A DNA stretch of 64,000 nucleotides from AWTP1-18 sp036504515 (GTDB lineage Bacteria > Pseudomonadota > Gammaproteobacteria > Burkholderiales > Rhodocyclaceae), in NCBI GenBank assembly GCA_036504515.1, contig DASXVA010000009.1:186001-250000 (forward strand), given 5' to 3'. The first letter of the stretch is position 1; every line of letters begins with the position of its first letter. The position numbers were made by a program, and so were the translations under genes. Positions 1-10,313 of this stretch are shown here, piece after piece. The notes under the pieces are model-generated. The model made no database searches, was not told the DNA's origin, and saw only the letters and a program-made list of their open reading frames with translations.

Positions 1-764
1 TTGACGGCAGTCCCGGCGCCAACGGAGTTCACCAGACGCAGCAGATTCACCGTAAGCCCCGGCTCGCCTTTGAAAGCGGCTTCCAGCTCCAGCAATTCAG
101 AATCAGAACTCAGCAGATTGATCAGCCGGAGCAGGCCTGCCGAGCTGGAGTCCAGCTTTTGCCCTTTGATGATCACCGGATGGGCGAAGAAATAACCCTG
201 AAAGTAATCGAAGCCGAGGGATTCGCACAGATGCAGGCGTTCCTGGGATTCAACCCGGGAGGCTAGAAGTTTGCTACCAATGTCCTTGAGCAAATGGACC
301 ACTGCCTCCAGTGCCGCCGGTGAAATGATATCGGTGTCCACTTTCACATAGCTGGCAATATCCCGGACCGCCTCGATAGTGTCCATGGCCTTCTCTACAT
401 TGGACACGCAGAAGCGGTAGCCGGTCGTTTTCAGTGCTTTGCAGCGCTGGTGAATTTCTTCCTCAGCCAGCAAATGGGCAGGAATTTCCAGGGCGACGGT
501 AGCAGGTGGCAGCAGATGAAGTGCATCGTCGAACAGCAGGTCGCGATCTACGTTGACGAAGCCCAGGTGGTTACCCAGCGCATCGGCCAGGCCCAGTTCG
601 GCGAAAGCCTTGCAAACGACATCGGCCGTTGCATTCCTTGGTGAGGACACATCGGCCCAGTTTTCATGGCTGGTGCGAAACAGCAACTCGTAGCCCAGCA
701 GCGCCTGCTGCCGGTCGAGAATGGGTTGGCGGCCAAGAAAAACGTCTGGATTTTGACTTTGCAT
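1..764 (-). CDS. EAL/HDOD signalling protein, N-terminal part (cut by window edge)
   Basis: The frame begins at an ATG whose complement is at 762-764 and stays open to base 1, so about 254 residues are visible and the C-terminus is missing. It opens with the GRQPILDRQ and GYELLFR segments typical of YuxH-type proteins. In these the EAL phosphodiesterase motif is degenerate (here ELL), so c-di-GMP hydrolysis is unlikely. The last visible part (from about residue 200, LLRLINLLSSDSELLELEAA, then VNLLRLVNS) is the start of an HDOD domain. Proteins of this build usually act as signalling scaffolds. The role is inferred from family only. Confidence 0.85.
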   Translation of the reverse strand, partial: MQSQNPDVFLGRQPILDRQQALLGYELLFRTSHENWADVSSPRNATADVVCKAFAELGLADALGNHLGFVNVDRDLLFDDALHLLPPATVALEIPAHLLAEEEIHQRCKALKTTGYRFCVSNVEKAMDTIEAVRDIASYVKVDTDIISPAALEAVVHLLKDIGSKLLASRVESQERLHLCESLGFDYFQGYFFAHPVIIKGQKLDSSSAGLLRLINLLSSDSELLELEAAFKGEPGLTVNLLRLVNSVGAGTAV

Positions 765-945
765 GAAGGAAGAACAAATCGAACAATAAGGGCAGGGTAG
801 CAGCGATGGCCGGGTTTATTCAGGTCATTGCGCGAGGAGCAGCTTGTTAAGGACTTTACCCGGTAGAGAGTCGTGCTTAATCACAATTCAAGTGGCGGTA
901 ACAGGCTCTTACTTAGCTAGAGCCGTGGGTGTTAGCAATCAGGAC

Positions 946-2115
946 TCATTGTGCGGGAGCCGTTTTATTAGCACTGACATCCGCTGGCGCTTCTTTGGGT
1001 TTTGCGTTACCGAACAGCTTGCGGAAGGCCCCACCTACTGCTTCTACACTTTTTTGACCAATGTTGCTCGCACCTTCGACGATACCGCCCAGGCTCAGGC
1101 CGATGCTATCGGCCATCCCGGCGGCAAAACGGGCGGCAAAGCTTTCGTTGATTTTGAATTTTGGATCGTTGAGATTGCCGTTTAGCTCAAATTTGACGCT
1201 GATCTTTTTCTCCCGGTCTTTCATCAGGGAGAGGGCGCTGCGACGGGTCATGCCCATGAAACCGCCGGAGTCGTCCAACTGCAGATCGTGCAGCGTCACC
1301 GTGCCGAGGGCGTGGAGCAAGTTGTTATGCACCGTAGCGTCCACGTCGAGGTCGAGACTGCCTTTTTGCACACCGGACTCGGCCGATTTGACCAGATAGG
1401 GACTCATCGCCACCAGATCGACGCCGCGCAGGCGGGTGACGATGTGGGATTCACGGCTGGCCACCTCCAGGGTGCCTTCAATCGATAGGCTGCCATCCTG
1501 CTGCTCGCCCTTGATGCGCCCTTGCAGAGAAAGGTTGCTCTGGCCCTTGAGACCAGGCAGCGCGATGTCGGATACCGATGCCTGCAATTGGTCGATACGG
1601 ATTTTCAGGGGGGGGGTGCGGATACTTGCATCAAAAAAGTCCAGGGTCGCATCCTGCAAGATCACCTTGCTGATGGTGATGGGCATTGCGCCGGAGGGGG
1701 CCGCCGTTTTGGCCGACTTGTGTTCCAGCAGGCTGGGTATTACTCGCATACGGCCCTCGGTTGTGCGCAGAGCCGAGAGATAAGCGCCTTCCACCACAAT
1801 GCTGGCGATGCGGATTTTCTGGTCGGAGAGAAGGCCGGTCAGATCGGGGCTGACGAAGATACGATCGGCCCGCAGGGTCTCCGCTGCCGGCCAGCCCAGT
1901 GGTGCTCGAAGTCGCAACTGCTGTACTTCCACACCATGCCAGTGCAACTGGATTGCTCCGATTTCGGCATCGGGCCCCAAGGCTGCTTCCACCTGGGATT
2001 TGAGAATGCGAGAGCCCCAGTAACTGGCCGCTAGAGCCAGGGCGGCAAGCAGCAGGAGTGAGAGCAGAAGGACAAAGGGCCAGCGGCGTGAAGGGGGTTT
2101 ATTAGAGGTGCTCAT
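946..2115 (-). CDS. AsmA-like / DUF748 family envelope protein
   Basis: 389 residues. A basic N-terminus (PPSRRWPF) is followed by one hydrophobic segment at about 13-32, then a long, weakly conserved beta-rich region. This is the usual layout of AsmA/DUF748 proteins, which are anchored in the inner membrane and reach into the periplasm. The tail is rich in Ala, Lys and Pro. The frame is open further upstream to 2208, but the peptide gained there is not membrane-like, so the ATG at 2115 (MSTSNKPPS) is preferred; neither start has a strong ribosome binding site. Family members affect outer-membrane assembly or lipid transport; the specific role is unknown. Confidence 0.7.
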   Translation of the reverse strand: MSTSNKPPSRRWPFVLLLSLLLLAALALAASYWGSRILKSQVEAALGPDAEIGAIQLHWHGVEVQQLRLRAPLGWPAAETLRADRIFVSPDLTGLLSDQKIRIASIVVEGAYLSALRTTEGRMRVIPSLLEHKSAKTAAPSGAMPITISKVILQDATLDFFDASIRTPPLKIRIDQLQASVSDIALPGLKGQSNLSLQGRIKGEQQDGSLSIEGTLEVASRESHIVTRLRGVDLVAMSPYLVKSAESGVQKGSLDLDVDATVHNNLLHALGTVTLHDLQLDDSGGFMGMTRRSALSLMKDREKKISVKFELNGNLNDPKFKINESFAARFAAGMADSIGLSLGGIVEGASNIGQKSVEAVGGAFRKLFGNAKPKEAPADVSANKTAPAQ

Positions 2116-2351
2116 GGGGTGCGTGGAAAAATCGTGCGGGACGATGATACCGCTGGATGATTGCTTCCCGAATTGAATGCTGCAACGCGGTATTGCCAGT
2201 AACCACAATCAAGCTTAATTTGACCATTCATTAAGAATAATTTAAGTCTAGTGTTGCACTGTGCGCAGGGTTGTAAGGTCAATCCAACTGAGCCTTTATC
2301 TGGCGCAGATAATAGTAAGTCTTCACAAAATAATTATTCAAGGGGGAAATC

Positions 2352-3980
2352 ATGAACGCACTCAATAACTACAGTCTGCGGGCCAAGTTTTTTATCTCGT
2401 TTTTGGCTGGCGGTGGTGTTCTGGTTGCAGCCATCCTGTTTTGTATTTATCAATTGACGGTGATCGGTGGAGAGGTCCGCATGGTGGCCGTCAATTACCT
2501 GCCATCCCTGCAAGTGGCGGGGCGCATCAGCCAAGAGCGGTTGCGCTACCGGGTGCGTAGTCTTGAGTTGATGTTGCCAGGGAGTGCCGAAGAAAAGGCC
2601 AAGATTGAAAAATCTTTGGCAGGTCTTGAAGGGGATGTGAACGCAGCACTCAAGGATTACGCACCGCTGGTGGCATCACCCGAAGAAGGAAAAATCTTCG
2701 AAGAGTTGCAGCAGGCGGTCAAGGCGTACAGTGGAGCCGTTAATAAAGGGGCGGCACTGATCTCTTCCGGCAACGAAGAAGAGGCCCAGAAACTGAGGCG
2801 CACCGAGTGGGTCACCTTCGCCAATCAGGTGCGGGACAAGACCGACCAGCTGGTCAAACTCAATCGAACTTTGGCCGATGACGCTGTGGCAAGGGTTAAT
2901 GGTTATTCAAGCCGCGCCATTTATGCCAGCATTGCTTCCTTGGTGGCTGGGGTGCTGGTGGCCGCCTTCATCATCTTCTGGATGTCCGGCCAGATTTCCA
3001 GGCGTTTGATGGAAGCGGTCAGCGCGGCAAATCGGATTGCGGCTAAAGACCTGCAACAGGAATTGCCCGGTAAGAGTGGTGATGAGGTAGGTGCTCTGGT
3101 GCATGCCCTGAGTTCCATGCAGTCTCAGTTGCGGGCAACATTGCAACAAACCCAAGCCCATGCCCTTTCTTTGTCACAGGCCTCACGCCAGTTTTCCGAT
3201 AGCTCGGAGCAGTTGGTGGATAGCGCCAGCAGCCAGAGCGAGGCGGCTTCTGCCATTGCGGCGAACGTGGAGCAATTGACGGTTTCCATCAGCCACATCA
3301 GCGAGAACACCAAGGATGCCCGCAAGTTCGCCGAGGAGTCGGAGGCGGAGGCCGATGAAGGTCAGGTGGTGGTGGGTGATCTGTGCAAGGGTATCGAGAA
3401 GGTCGTGACGGAGGTGCAGGATGCTTCTTCCCAGATTTCACTGCTGGCCGAGCACTCGGAAAAGATTTCCAATGTGGTGGCGGTGATCAAGGATATTGCC
3501 GATCAAACCAATCTGCTTGCCTTGAATGCCGCTATCGAGGCCGCCCGGGCAGGGGATCAGGGCCGTGGCTTTGCCGTGGTGGCCGACGAAGTGCGCAAGC
3601 TGTCCGAGCGGACGGCCAACTCCACGGAAGAAATCATTCAGATGGTGAGTGCCATTCAGGACTCCACCCACAAGGTGGTTGCCGGCATTCGCAATGGCGT
3701 TGCGTCGGCAGAGGCCGGTTCCGAACAGGCCATCAAGGCGGGGACCGTGATTGCCGGGCTGCGGGAAAAGTCGTCCCGGCTGGCGGAGTTGGTGGGGGAA
3801 ATCGACAATGCCATGGCCGAGCAATCGGCGGCCTCTACCGATGTGGCGCAACGGATCGATGTGATTGCGACCCATGCCGAAGAGACTTCATCCATTACCG
3901 CCAACAACGCGACGGCGGCTCATTCCCTTCAGTTGATTTCGGAGGAAATGTCCGGCAACGTTGCCACCTTCAAGGTCTGA
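2352..3980 (+). CDS. Methyl-accepting chemotaxis protein
   Basis: 542 residues, with AGGGGGAA just before the ATG. Transmembrane segments lie at about 15-35 and 190-213. They bracket a helical periplasmic sensor of four-helix-bundle type (about 36-189). A HAMP linker follows (about 214-268), then the cytoplasmic signalling domain with its conserved hairpin tip near 380-420 ([20 protein letters not shown], then [14 protein letters not shown]). It should relay a periplasmic ligand signal to CheA/CheW; the ligand cannot be told. No che genes are adjacent. Its stop codon directly abuts that of the convergent histidine kinase gene at 3981. Confidence 0.93.
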   Translation: MNALNNYSLRAKFFISFLAGGGVLVAAILFCIYQLTVIGGEVRMVAVNYLPSLQVAGRISQERLRYRVRSLELMLPGSAEEKAKIEKSLAGLEGDVNAALKDYAPLVASPEEGKIFEELQQAVKAYSGAVNKGAALISSGNEEEAQKLRRTEWVTFANQVRDKTDQLVKLNRTLADDAVARVNGYSSRAIYASIASLVAGVLVAAFIIFWMSGQISRRLMEAVSAANRIAAKDLQQELPGKSGDEVGALVHALSSMQSQLRATLQQTQAHALSLSQASRQFSDSSEQLVDSASSQSEAASAIAANVEQLTVSISHISENTKDARKFAEESEAEADEGQVVVGDLCKGIEKVVTEVQDASSQISLLAEHSEKISNVVAVIKDIADQTNLLALNAAIEAARAGDQGRGFAVVADEVRKLSERTANSTEEIIQMVSAIQDSTHKVVAGIRNGVASAEAGSEQAIKAGTVIAGLREKSSRLAELVGEIDNAMAEQSAASTDVAQRIDVIATHAEETSSITANNATAAHSLQLISEEMSGNVATFKV

Positions 3981-6011
3981 TCAGGTTTGTCCTGGCTGGG
4001 CCGTGCGCCCTTCCAGGATGAGGGTGAGTTCTTCCCGGGTGAAGGGCTTGGCCAGCAGGGAAACGCCGCTGATCTTGTCTTCGTCGGTGGTCATGCCGTC
4101 GGCGTAGCCACTCATGAGCACAATGAATATCCGGGGATGATGTTCCCGCACTGTCTTTGCCAGGGCTCGGCCATCGATTTGGCCGGGCATGACCACATCT
4201 GAAACGATGATGCCGATGTCGGCGACGTTTTCGACAATGCTCAAGGCTTCGTCGCCGTTGCTCGCTTCCAGTACCGGGTAGCCCAGTCCGGTGAGTTGCA
4301 GTCGGACCACTTTGCGTACTTCCGGATCATCTTCCACCAGCAACACCAGCGGACGCGTTGGCCCGTTGCGTCCGCTGATATGCATGAAGTGCGGGTCGGG
4401 TAGGGAGGAGGCCTCGGCTCGGGGCAATATCAGTTCGATGCTGGTGCCCTGGTTGGGAGCACTTTCAATATGAATGCCGCCGCCGGATTGGCGCACAAAG
4501 CCATAGACCATGGAAAGGCCAAGGCCGCTGCCGGAGCCAAAGGCCTTGGTGGTGAAGAAAGGCTCGAATACCCGGGCCTGAGTGGCTAGGTCCATGCCGA
4601 TGCCGTCGTCGCTGGCGCGAATACGGACGTAGTCGCCGGGGCCTAGTTCCAGGTCTTCCCGTAGTTGCTGCTCCAGCGGCGCGATGGAATAACTGATGCG
4701 GAAGTTGCCGCCGTTGGGCATGGCATCCCGGGCATTCAGGGTCAGGTTGAGCAGGGCACTTTCCAGTTGATGGGGGTCGGCCATGACATGGATCGACTCG
4801 TCGCCGATCCTTGCGTCGAAATTGATGGTTTCCGGCAGGGAACGGCGCAGCAGGCGGGTCATGCTGCGGACCATTTCCGACACCTGCACGGGCTGTGGTT
4901 CCAAGGGTTGTTGGCGGGAAAAGGTGAGCAGCCGTCGGATCAAATCAACCCCGCGGCGGGCGGCCATCTGGGCCGGTTCAAGAAATTCCCGCACGACCGG
5001 ATCATCACCGCGGCTGTCGAGCAGGGCGGCCATGTTGCCGATGACGACCGTCAACATATTGTTGAAGTCGTGGGCGATGCCGCCGGTGAGTTGCCCCACG
5101 GCCTCCATCTTCTGGGCCTGGATCAGGGCGGCCTGGGTGCGTTTTTGTTCAGTGATGTCGAAGGAGTGGATGAAGCAGCCGAGTACTTCGCCCGTGGGAG
5201 AAATTTCCGGCACCAGGGTGCTGCGAGCATGGACCAGGCTGCCATCGGGCCGTTCCAGGGCGTATTCGTAACTCACCTGTTCACCGCTCAGGGCTGTTAG
5301 CAGGTGATCTTTCACCTTGTTGAAAAAGGCTTCACCAATGCCTTCCACCACGGTGTGGTCGATGATGTCCTCGCTGCGACGCCCGAACCAAGCGGAATAG
5401 CCCCGGTTGGCATAGCGGTAGATCAGGTCCTTGTCGAAGTAGCCGATCATGGCAGGGATGGTGTCAGTGATCAGCCGCATCCGTCCTTCGCTGCGGCGCA
5501 AGGCGGCGGTGATATCGACGTTTTCCTGGTGAGCGTCCGTCAGTTGCCGATTGGCCTTTTCCAGTTCGGCAGTGCGGTCCAGGACCCGTTCTTCCAGTTC
5601 GTGCTTATGGGCTTCGATGAGTTGAGCCGCCCGGCGCTGTTCCGTTACGTCGGTATAGATCACAGCCAGTCCGCCCTCGGGCAAGGGTTCGCCATGGATG
5701 GTGAGGGTTTGTCCATTGGGGCGCAGGCGTTCGCTGTGGAAAGATGCCCGCTTGCGCACCGATGCAACCCGTTTTGCCACCTGAATCTCGGGATCACCGG
5801 GGCCGTATTCGTTGCGCATGACGTTGAAGCGCACCAGATTTTCAAAGGAGCTGCCCACATAGGCAAGCTCTTCGGGAAAGCCAAGCATGGTAATGAAAGG
5901 CTGGTTCCAGGCCACCATGCAGAGATTGGCATCGAAAACGGCCAGGCCCTGGTCGATCTTGTCCAGACTGGCGAGAAGGAAGGGATTTCCGTTCATGGGC
6001 GATGGGGGCAT
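3981..6011 (-). CDS. Soluble hybrid histidine kinase with PAS domains and receiver
   Basis: 676 residues from the ATG at 6011 (MPPSPMNGNPF); the frame is open to 6059. No membrane segment is seen. Order: a PAS-like domain with an LDKIDQGLAVFDA opening, a coiled-coil linker (about 125-175), a second PAS (about 180-295), a HisKA dimerisation helix with GGIAHDFNN (His near 314), a HATPase domain with DDGIGMD and SGLGLSMVYG, and a C-terminal receiver (LLVEDDPEVRK, phospho-Asp in VSDVVMPG near 604, Lys in LLAKPFTREE). Such orphan hybrid kinases sense cytoplasmic or redox cues. No partner regulator is adjacent. It is divergent from etfB. Confidence 0.92.
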   Translation of the reverse strand: MPPSPMNGNPFLLASLDKIDQGLAVFDANLCMVAWNQPFITMLGFPEELAYVGSSFENLVRFNVMRNEYGPGDPEIQVAKRVASVRKRASFHSERLRPNGQTLTIHGEPLPEGGLAVIYTDVTEQRRAAQLIEAHKHELEERVLDRTAELEKANRQLTDAHQENVDITAALRRSEGRMRLITDTIPAMIGYFDKDLIYRYANRGYSAWFGRRSEDIIDHTVVEGIGEAFFNKVKDHLLTALSGEQVSYEYALERPDGSLVHARSTLVPEISPTGEVLGCFIHSFDITEQKRTQAALIQAQKMEAVGQLTGGIAHDFNNMLTVVIGNMAALLDSRGDDPVVREFLEPAQMAARRGVDLIRRLLTFSRQQPLEPQPVQVSEMVRSMTRLLRRSLPETINFDARIGDESIHVMADPHQLESALLNLTLNARDAMPNGGNFRISYSIAPLEQQLREDLELGPGDYVRIRASDDGIGMDLATQARVFEPFFTTKAFGSGSGLGLSMVYGFVRQSGGGIHIESAPNQGTSIELILPRAEASSLPDPHFMHISGRNGPTRPLVLLVEDDPEVRKVVRLQLTGLGYPVLEASNGDEALSIVENVADIGIIVSDVVMPGQIDGRALAKTVREHHPRIFIVLMSGYADGMTTDEDKISGVSLLAKPFTREELTLILEGRTAQPGQT

Positions 6012-6104
6012 GGCGAGCGTCTTGCGGCGATTACGAGTGTAGGGGCAACACTCTAGCAATCCCCTTGCTGCTTGTGGGATTGCCGGATAAGGAAGAGAAC
6101 ACCT

Positions 6105-6120
6105 GAATGTGCAAACATTC
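6105..6120. promoter_or_regulatory. Dyad GAATGT-N4-ACATTC upstream of etfB
   Basis: Six-base arms GAATGT and ACATTC are separated by GCAA, in the spacer between the divergent kinase and etf operons. A further ACATTC half-arm follows at about 6124-6129. It is a plausible repressor site for the etf operon, but no regulator family is assigned. Confidence 0.35.
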
Positions 6121-6173
6121 GTTACATTCGCAAAACGGTTGGGAAAACTTCCCCGGTAAGACTGCTAGTCTGT

Positions 6174-6195
6174 TCTTGATGGTTTTCCATCAAGA
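6174..6195 (+). promoter_or_regulatory. Leader hairpin ahead of etfB
   Basis: TCTTGATGG and CCATCAAGA form a perfect 9-bp stem with a TTTT loop, about 70 bases before the GTG start of etfB. It has no T-run after it, so it looks more like a stabilising or regulatory 5' leader element than a terminator. Confidence 0.4.
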
Positions 6196-6264
6196 TACCG
6201 AGCGGCACGCCGCCGGAGGAGAGGAAGCCCGCCTTCCTGATAACAAGATGAATGGAGCTGAACA

Positions 6265-7020
6265 GTGAGCCTGAAAATTCTCGTCCCGGTAAAGCGGGTG
6301 GTGGACTACAACGTCAAGGTCCGCGTCAAGGCGGACAATTCCGCGGTGGATCTGGACAACGTCAAGATGTCCATGAATCCCTTTGATGAAATCGCTGTGG
6401 AAGAAGCTGTGCGCCTCAAGGAAGCCGGTGTTGCGGTGGAAGTCGTTGCCGTCACCTGCGGTACAGCTGCCGCTCAGGACATCTTGCGCTCCGCCATGGC
6501 CATGGGTGCCGACCGGGCCATTCTGGTGGAAACTGGCGAAGAGTTGCAGCCCCTTGCCGTTGCCAAATTGCTCAAGGCTGTGGCTGAGAAAGAACAGCCC
6601 GGTCTGGTTATTTGCGGCAAGCAAGCGATTGATGACGACGCCAACCAGACCGGCCAGATGCTGGCAGCCCTGCAAGGCTGGCCCCAGGCAACTTTTGCCT
6701 CAAAGGTGGTGATTGCCGACGGCAAGGCGACGGTTACCCGCGAAGTGGATGGTGGTCTGGAAACCATTGCCGTTACGTTGCCGGCAGTGATCAGTACCGA
6801 TCTGCGCCTCAACGAACCCCGTTATGCAACTTTGCCCAACATCATGAAGGCGAAGAAGAAACCGCTGGATACCATTCCTGCAGCAACCCTCGGTGTGGAT
6901 ATCACTCCCCGCCTGACAACCCGCAGTGTCAATGAGCCGGCAAAACGCAGTGCCGGTATTCGCGTTGAGGATGTGGGGCAGTTGGTGGACAAGCTGAAAA
7001 ACGAAGCGAAGGTCATCTGA
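6265..7020 (+). CDS. etfB: Electron transfer flavoprotein, beta subunit
   Basis: 251 residues from a GTG start ([16 protein letters not shown]) with GGAG 8 bases upstream. It matches the FixA/EtfB family along its length, with the AMP-binding region ([14 protein letters not shown]) and the conserved [17 protein letters not shown] stretch. Together with EtfA it takes electrons from acyl-CoA dehydrogenases and passes them to ETF-ubiquinone oxidoreductase. etfA starts 12 bases downstream, so the two are co-transcribed with the dehydrogenase and hydratase genes that follow. The length is normal for the housekeeping (group I) ETF. Confidence 0.96.
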   Translation: MSLKILVPVKRVVDYNVKVRVKADNSAVDLDNVKMSMNPFDEIAVEEAVRLKEAGVAVEVVAVTCGTAAAQDILRSAMAMGADRAILVETGEELQPLAVAKLLKAVAEKEQPGLVICGKQAIDDDANQTGQMLAALQGWPQATFASKVVIADGKATVTREVDGGLETIAVTLPAVISTDLRLNEPRYATLPNIMKAKKKPLDTIPAATLGVDITPRLTTRSVNEPAKRSAGIRVEDVGQLVDKLKNEAKVI

Positions 7021-7032
7021 GGGGGAATGGAC

Positions 7033-7962
7033 ATGAGTATTCTTGTTATTGCTGAACACGATAATGCAACGCTGAAAGCCAGCACCCGCAACACCCTGAC
7101 AGCGGCCCTCAAACTCGGCTCCGCAGTGGATGTGCTAGTCGCCGGCCACAACTGCCAAGGGGCTGCTCAAGCAGCGGCTGCCCTGGTTGGCGTAGCGAAG
7201 GTCAAGGTGGCGGATGCGGCCCATCTGGCGGAAGGCTTTGCCGAAAACCTGGCAGCGCTGGTACTGTCCTTGGCCCCCGGCTACAGCCATATTCTGGCGC
7301 CGGCTTCTACCTACGGTAAGAACTTCCTGCCCCGGGTTGCTGCGCTGCTGGATGTCGCACAAATTTCTGAAATCAGTGCCGTGGTTGATGCCAACACTTT
7401 CGTGCGTCCCATCTATGCCGGTAATGCTTTGGCCACAGTCGAAAGCAAAGATCCGGTCAAGGTCATCACCGTTCGTCCCACGGCCTTTGATGCGGCGGTT
7501 GATGGCGGTTCTGCTGCCATTGAAGCGGTATCGGCACCTGCGGACCTGGGTTGCACGACGCTGGTCGGCCGTGAATTGAGTGTTTCCGAACGGCCCGAGC
7601 TGGGCGCTGCCAAGATCATCGTTTCCGGTGGTCGCGGTCTCGGGAATGGCGACAACTATCAGAAAGTACTGGCGCCCCTGGCTGACAAATTGGGTGCCGC
7701 ACTGGGAGCATCCCGTGCCGCTGTGGATGCCGGCTTTGTACCCAATGATTATCAGGTGGGCCAGACCGGCAAGGTGGTCGCTCCCCAGCTTTACATCGCC
7801 GTGGGCATTTCCGGAGCCATTCAGCATCTGGCCGGGATGAAGGATTCCAAGGTGATCGTTGCCATCAATAAAGATCCGGAAGCACCGATTTTCCAGGTGG
7901 CGGATTACGGCTTGGTAGGTGATTTGTTCGAGGTGGTGCCGCAATTGACGGCAGCCCTTTAA
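7033..7962 (+). CDS. etfA: Electron transfer flavoprotein, alpha subunit
   Basis: 309 residues from the second of two in-frame ATGs (7027 and 7033). The later one, giving [11 protein letters not shown], has the better spacing to the GAGGGGG ribosome binding site and matches the family. The C-terminal FAD-binding domain is clear: [43 protein letters not shown] and the [19 protein letters not shown] region. It carries the redox-active FAD of the EtfAB heterodimer and accepts electrons from the acyl-CoA dehydrogenase encoded next to it. Confidence 0.96.
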   Translation: MSILVIAEHDNATLKASTRNTLTAALKLGSAVDVLVAGHNCQGAAQAAAALVGVAKVKVADAAHLAEGFAENLAALVLSLAPGYSHILAPASTYGKNFLPRVAALLDVAQISEISAVVDANTFVRPIYAGNALATVESKDPVKVITVRPTAFDAAVDGGSAAIEAVSAPADLGCTTLVGRELSVSERPELGAAKIIVSGGRGLGNGDNYQKVLAPLADKLGAALGASRAAVDAGFVPNDYQVGQTGKVVAPQLYIAVGISGAIQHLAGMKDSKVIVAINKDPEAPIFQVADYGLVGDLFEVVPQLTAAL

Positions 7963-7984
7963 GCGCAGAATTGAGGAGAAGGTA

Positions 7985-9766
7985 ATGACTGTGTACGTCG
8001 CCCCTGTCAAAGACATGATGTTCGTGCTGGAAGAAGTCGCGGGCCTAGATGAGGTCACCGCTCTTCCGGGGTGTGATGAGGTCGGGGCCGATCTGGTTTC
8101 CGCCGTGCTGGAAGAAGCCGGCCGTTTGGCGGAGGAGGTGATCGCTCCGCTCAACAAGACCAGCGACCAGCAGGGGGCGACCTTTGCCAATGGCGAAGTC
8201 AAAACTTCTCCCGGTTTCAAGGCGGCCTACAAACAGTTTGCTGAAGGGGGCTGGGTCGGGTTGACCTGTGACCCGGATTACGGCGGTCAGGGCTTGCCCT
8301 TCTTGCTGAGTATTCCGGTGTCGGAAATCTGGAACTCGGCCAGTACTTCCTTTGCTCTCTGTCCCATGTTGACCAGTGGTGCCATTGAGGCCCTGACCCA
8401 TCATGCCAGTGACACCCTCAAGGCTACTTTTCTGCCCAAGATGATCTCGGGCGAATGGACTGGCACCATGAATCTGACGGAGCCCAATGCAGGCTCCGAC
8501 CTTGCGGCGGTGCGTACCAAGGCTGTGCCGACCGGCGACCATTACCTGATCAGCGGCACCAAGATTTTCATTACCTACGGCGAGCACGACTACACCGACA
8601 ACATCATCCATCTGGTGCTGGCCCGCCTGCCCGACGCGCCTGCCGGTGTGAAGGGGATTTCCCTTTTCGTCGTGCCCAAGTTCCTGGTGAATGCCGATGG
8701 CAGCCTTGGCGCACGCAACGATGCCAAGTGCGTTTCCATCGAACACAAAATGGGGATACACGGCAGTCCTACGGCAGTGATGGCCTTTGGTGAGGAAACA
8801 GGTGCTATCGGTTATCTGGTGGGGGAGGCCAATCGCGGGCTGGAATACATGTTCACCATGATGAACAACGCACGTCTGGCTGTCGGCCTTGAAGGCGTGG
8901 GTATCGCCGAACGGGCCTATCAGCAAGCGTTGACCTACGCGACGGACCGTGTCCAGGGACGTGTGGTGGGCCGTGAAGGGACGCTACCCATTGCCTATCA
9001 CCCGGATGTGCGACGCATGCTCATGTCCATGCGCTCGCAAACCGAAGCGATGCGGGCCCTGGCCTTTGTAGCTGCCACCGCTATGGACAAGGCAGCTCGG
9101 TGTGAGAATGCAGAAGAACAAAAGCGTCATCAGGCTCGCATTGATTTGCTGATCCCCGTGGTCAAAGCCTGGTGTACCGAGCAGGCCAACGAGATCGCCT
9201 ACACCGGTGTGCAAGTACACGGTGGTATGGGCTTCATTGAAGAAACCGGCGCGGCCCAACATCAGCGTGATGCCCGCATTACGACTATCTATGAAGGCAC
9301 CACCGGCATTCAGGCCAACGACCTGATGGGTCGCAAGGTCGCCCGGGATGGTGGTGAAGCGGCCAATGCCCTGATTGCAGAAATGCGCGAGACAGTGGCC
9401 GCTGCCCGGGTTGATTCGGCTCTGGCCGGTCTTGGCGATGCCCTAGCTGCTGCTGTGGATGACCTCAAGGCTGCAACCGACTGGATCGTGGCGAACTACA
9501 GCGGTAATACGGCAGCCACCCTGGTGGGTGCTGTGCAGTATCTGAAGCTGTTTGGCACGGTGGCCGGTGGCTGGGTGTTGGTGAAGTCGGCCCTGGCGGC
9601 TCAAGGCAAATTGTCTGCAGGACAGGGGGATGTCACCTTCCTGAAGCAGAAAGTTGCTACGGTTCGCTTCTACGCTGATCAGGTCCTGCCCTTGAGTGCT
9701 TCTGCCTTGACCATTCTGAAGCGGGGACAGTCCAGTCTCGAAGCGGCGGATGTCGCACTCGGGTAA
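7985..9766 (+). CDS. Acyl-CoA dehydrogenase, DmdC-like family
   Basis: 593 residues, longer than the ~380-residue classical acyl-CoA dehydrogenases. It has the extra C-terminal domain seen in 3-methylmercaptopropionyl-CoA dehydrogenase-like (DmdC) enzymes. Visible family features are TMNLTEPNAGSDL in the FAD/substrate region, GGMGFIEETGAAQ near 412, and IYEGTTGIQANDL near 435, which holds the expected catalytic glutamate. RBS GAGGAGA. It is placed between etfA and a MaoC hydratase, so oxidation of a short- or medium-chain acyl-CoA with electrons to EtfAB is a sound inference. The true substrate (fatty acyl-CoA or methylmercaptopropionyl-CoA) is not decided by sequence. Confidence 0.9.
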   Translation: MTVYVAPVKDMMFVLEEVAGLDEVTALPGCDEVGADLVSAVLEEAGRLAEEVIAPLNKTSDQQGATFANGEVKTSPGFKAAYKQFAEGGWVGLTCDPDYGGQGLPFLLSIPVSEIWNSASTSFALCPMLTSGAIEALTHHASDTLKATFLPKMISGEWTGTMNLTEPNAGSDLAAVRTKAVPTGDHYLISGTKIFITYGEHDYTDNIIHLVLARLPDAPAGVKGISLFVVPKFLVNADGSLGARNDAKCVSIEHKMGIHGSPTAVMAFGEETGAIGYLVGEANRGLEYMFTMMNNARLAVGLEGVGIAERAYQQALTYATDRVQGRVVGREGTLPIAYHPDVRRMLMSMRSQTEAMRALAFVAATAMDKAARCENAEEQKRHQARIDLLIPVVKAWCTEQANEIAYTGVQVHGGMGFIEETGAAQHQRDARITTIYEGTTGIQANDLMGRKVARDGGEAANALIAEMRETVAAARVDSALAGLGDALAAAVDDLKAATDWIVANYSGNTAATLVGAVQYLKLFGTVAGGWVLVKSALAAQGKLSAGQGDVTFLKQKVATVRFYADQVLPLSASALTILKRGQSSLEAADVALG

Positions 9767-9805
9767 GCTATCGGCTTCTTCTCTTCTGACTGACTAAGGA
9801 AATAC

Positions 9806-10258
9806 ATGAATCCTCAAAACGGCTACGACATCGAAGATCTCACCGTTGGCATGACTGCTGAGACTGGTAAGACCATCACCGAAGCGGACATCATTCTGTT
9901 TTCCGGTGTTTCTACCGACACCAATGCAGTCCATATCAATGAAGAGTTCGGCAAGACCACCATGTTCGGTGGCCGCATTGCCCACGGAATGCTCACGGCT
10001 ACCTTGATCTCCGCTGTACTGGGTAATCGCTTGCCCGGTGCCGGTTGCATCTACGTCAGCCAAAGCCTCAAGTTCAAGGCCCCTGTTCGTCCTGGCGATA
10101 CCGTCACGGCCAAAGTGACCGTGAAGGAAATTCTGCTGGAAAAGGGCCGGGTAATTCTGGATACGGTGTGTACCGTTGGCGGCAAAGTCGTGATCGAAGG
10201 CGAAGCCATGATGATGCCCACTTCACGGGCTCGTCGTGAGGCTGCTGCTGCCAAGTAA
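9806..10258 (+). CDS. phaJ: MaoC-family (R)-specific enoyl-CoA hydratase
   Basis: 150 residues, one hot-dog domain. The catalytic pair sits in STDTNAVHI (Asp38, His43), as in PhaJ-type (R)-hydratases. AHGMLTATLISAVLG and FKAPVRPGDTV are further family signatures. RBS AAGGAAA. It hydrates enoyl-CoA, the product of the dehydrogenase just upstream, to (R)-3-hydroxyacyl-CoA, which can feed polyhydroxyalkanoate synthesis. The symbol phaJ is by similarity; the link to PHA is inference since no phaC is in the window. Last gene of the etf operon, followed by a terminator. Confidence 0.88.
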   Translation: MNPQNGYDIEDLTVGMTAETGKTITEADIILFSGVSTDTNAVHINEEFGKTTMFGGRIAHGMLTATLISAVLGNRLPGAGCIYVSQSLKFKAPVRPGDTVTAKVTVKEILLEKGRVILDTVCTVGGKVVIEGEAMMMPTSRARREAAAAK

Positions 10259-10280
10259 GCGTTTAGCTTTTGATTCAAAG

Positions 10281-10312
10281 GCCCGTCAGGCGTAAGCCGG
10301 CGGGCTTTTTTA
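10281..10312 (+). terminator. Terminator of the etf-phaJ operon
   Basis: GCCCG/CGGGC outer stem with an inner GGC/GCC pair, followed by a run of T. It lies directly after the hydratase gene and before the convergent lipocalin gene. Confidence 0.85.
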
Positions 10313-10313
10313 T

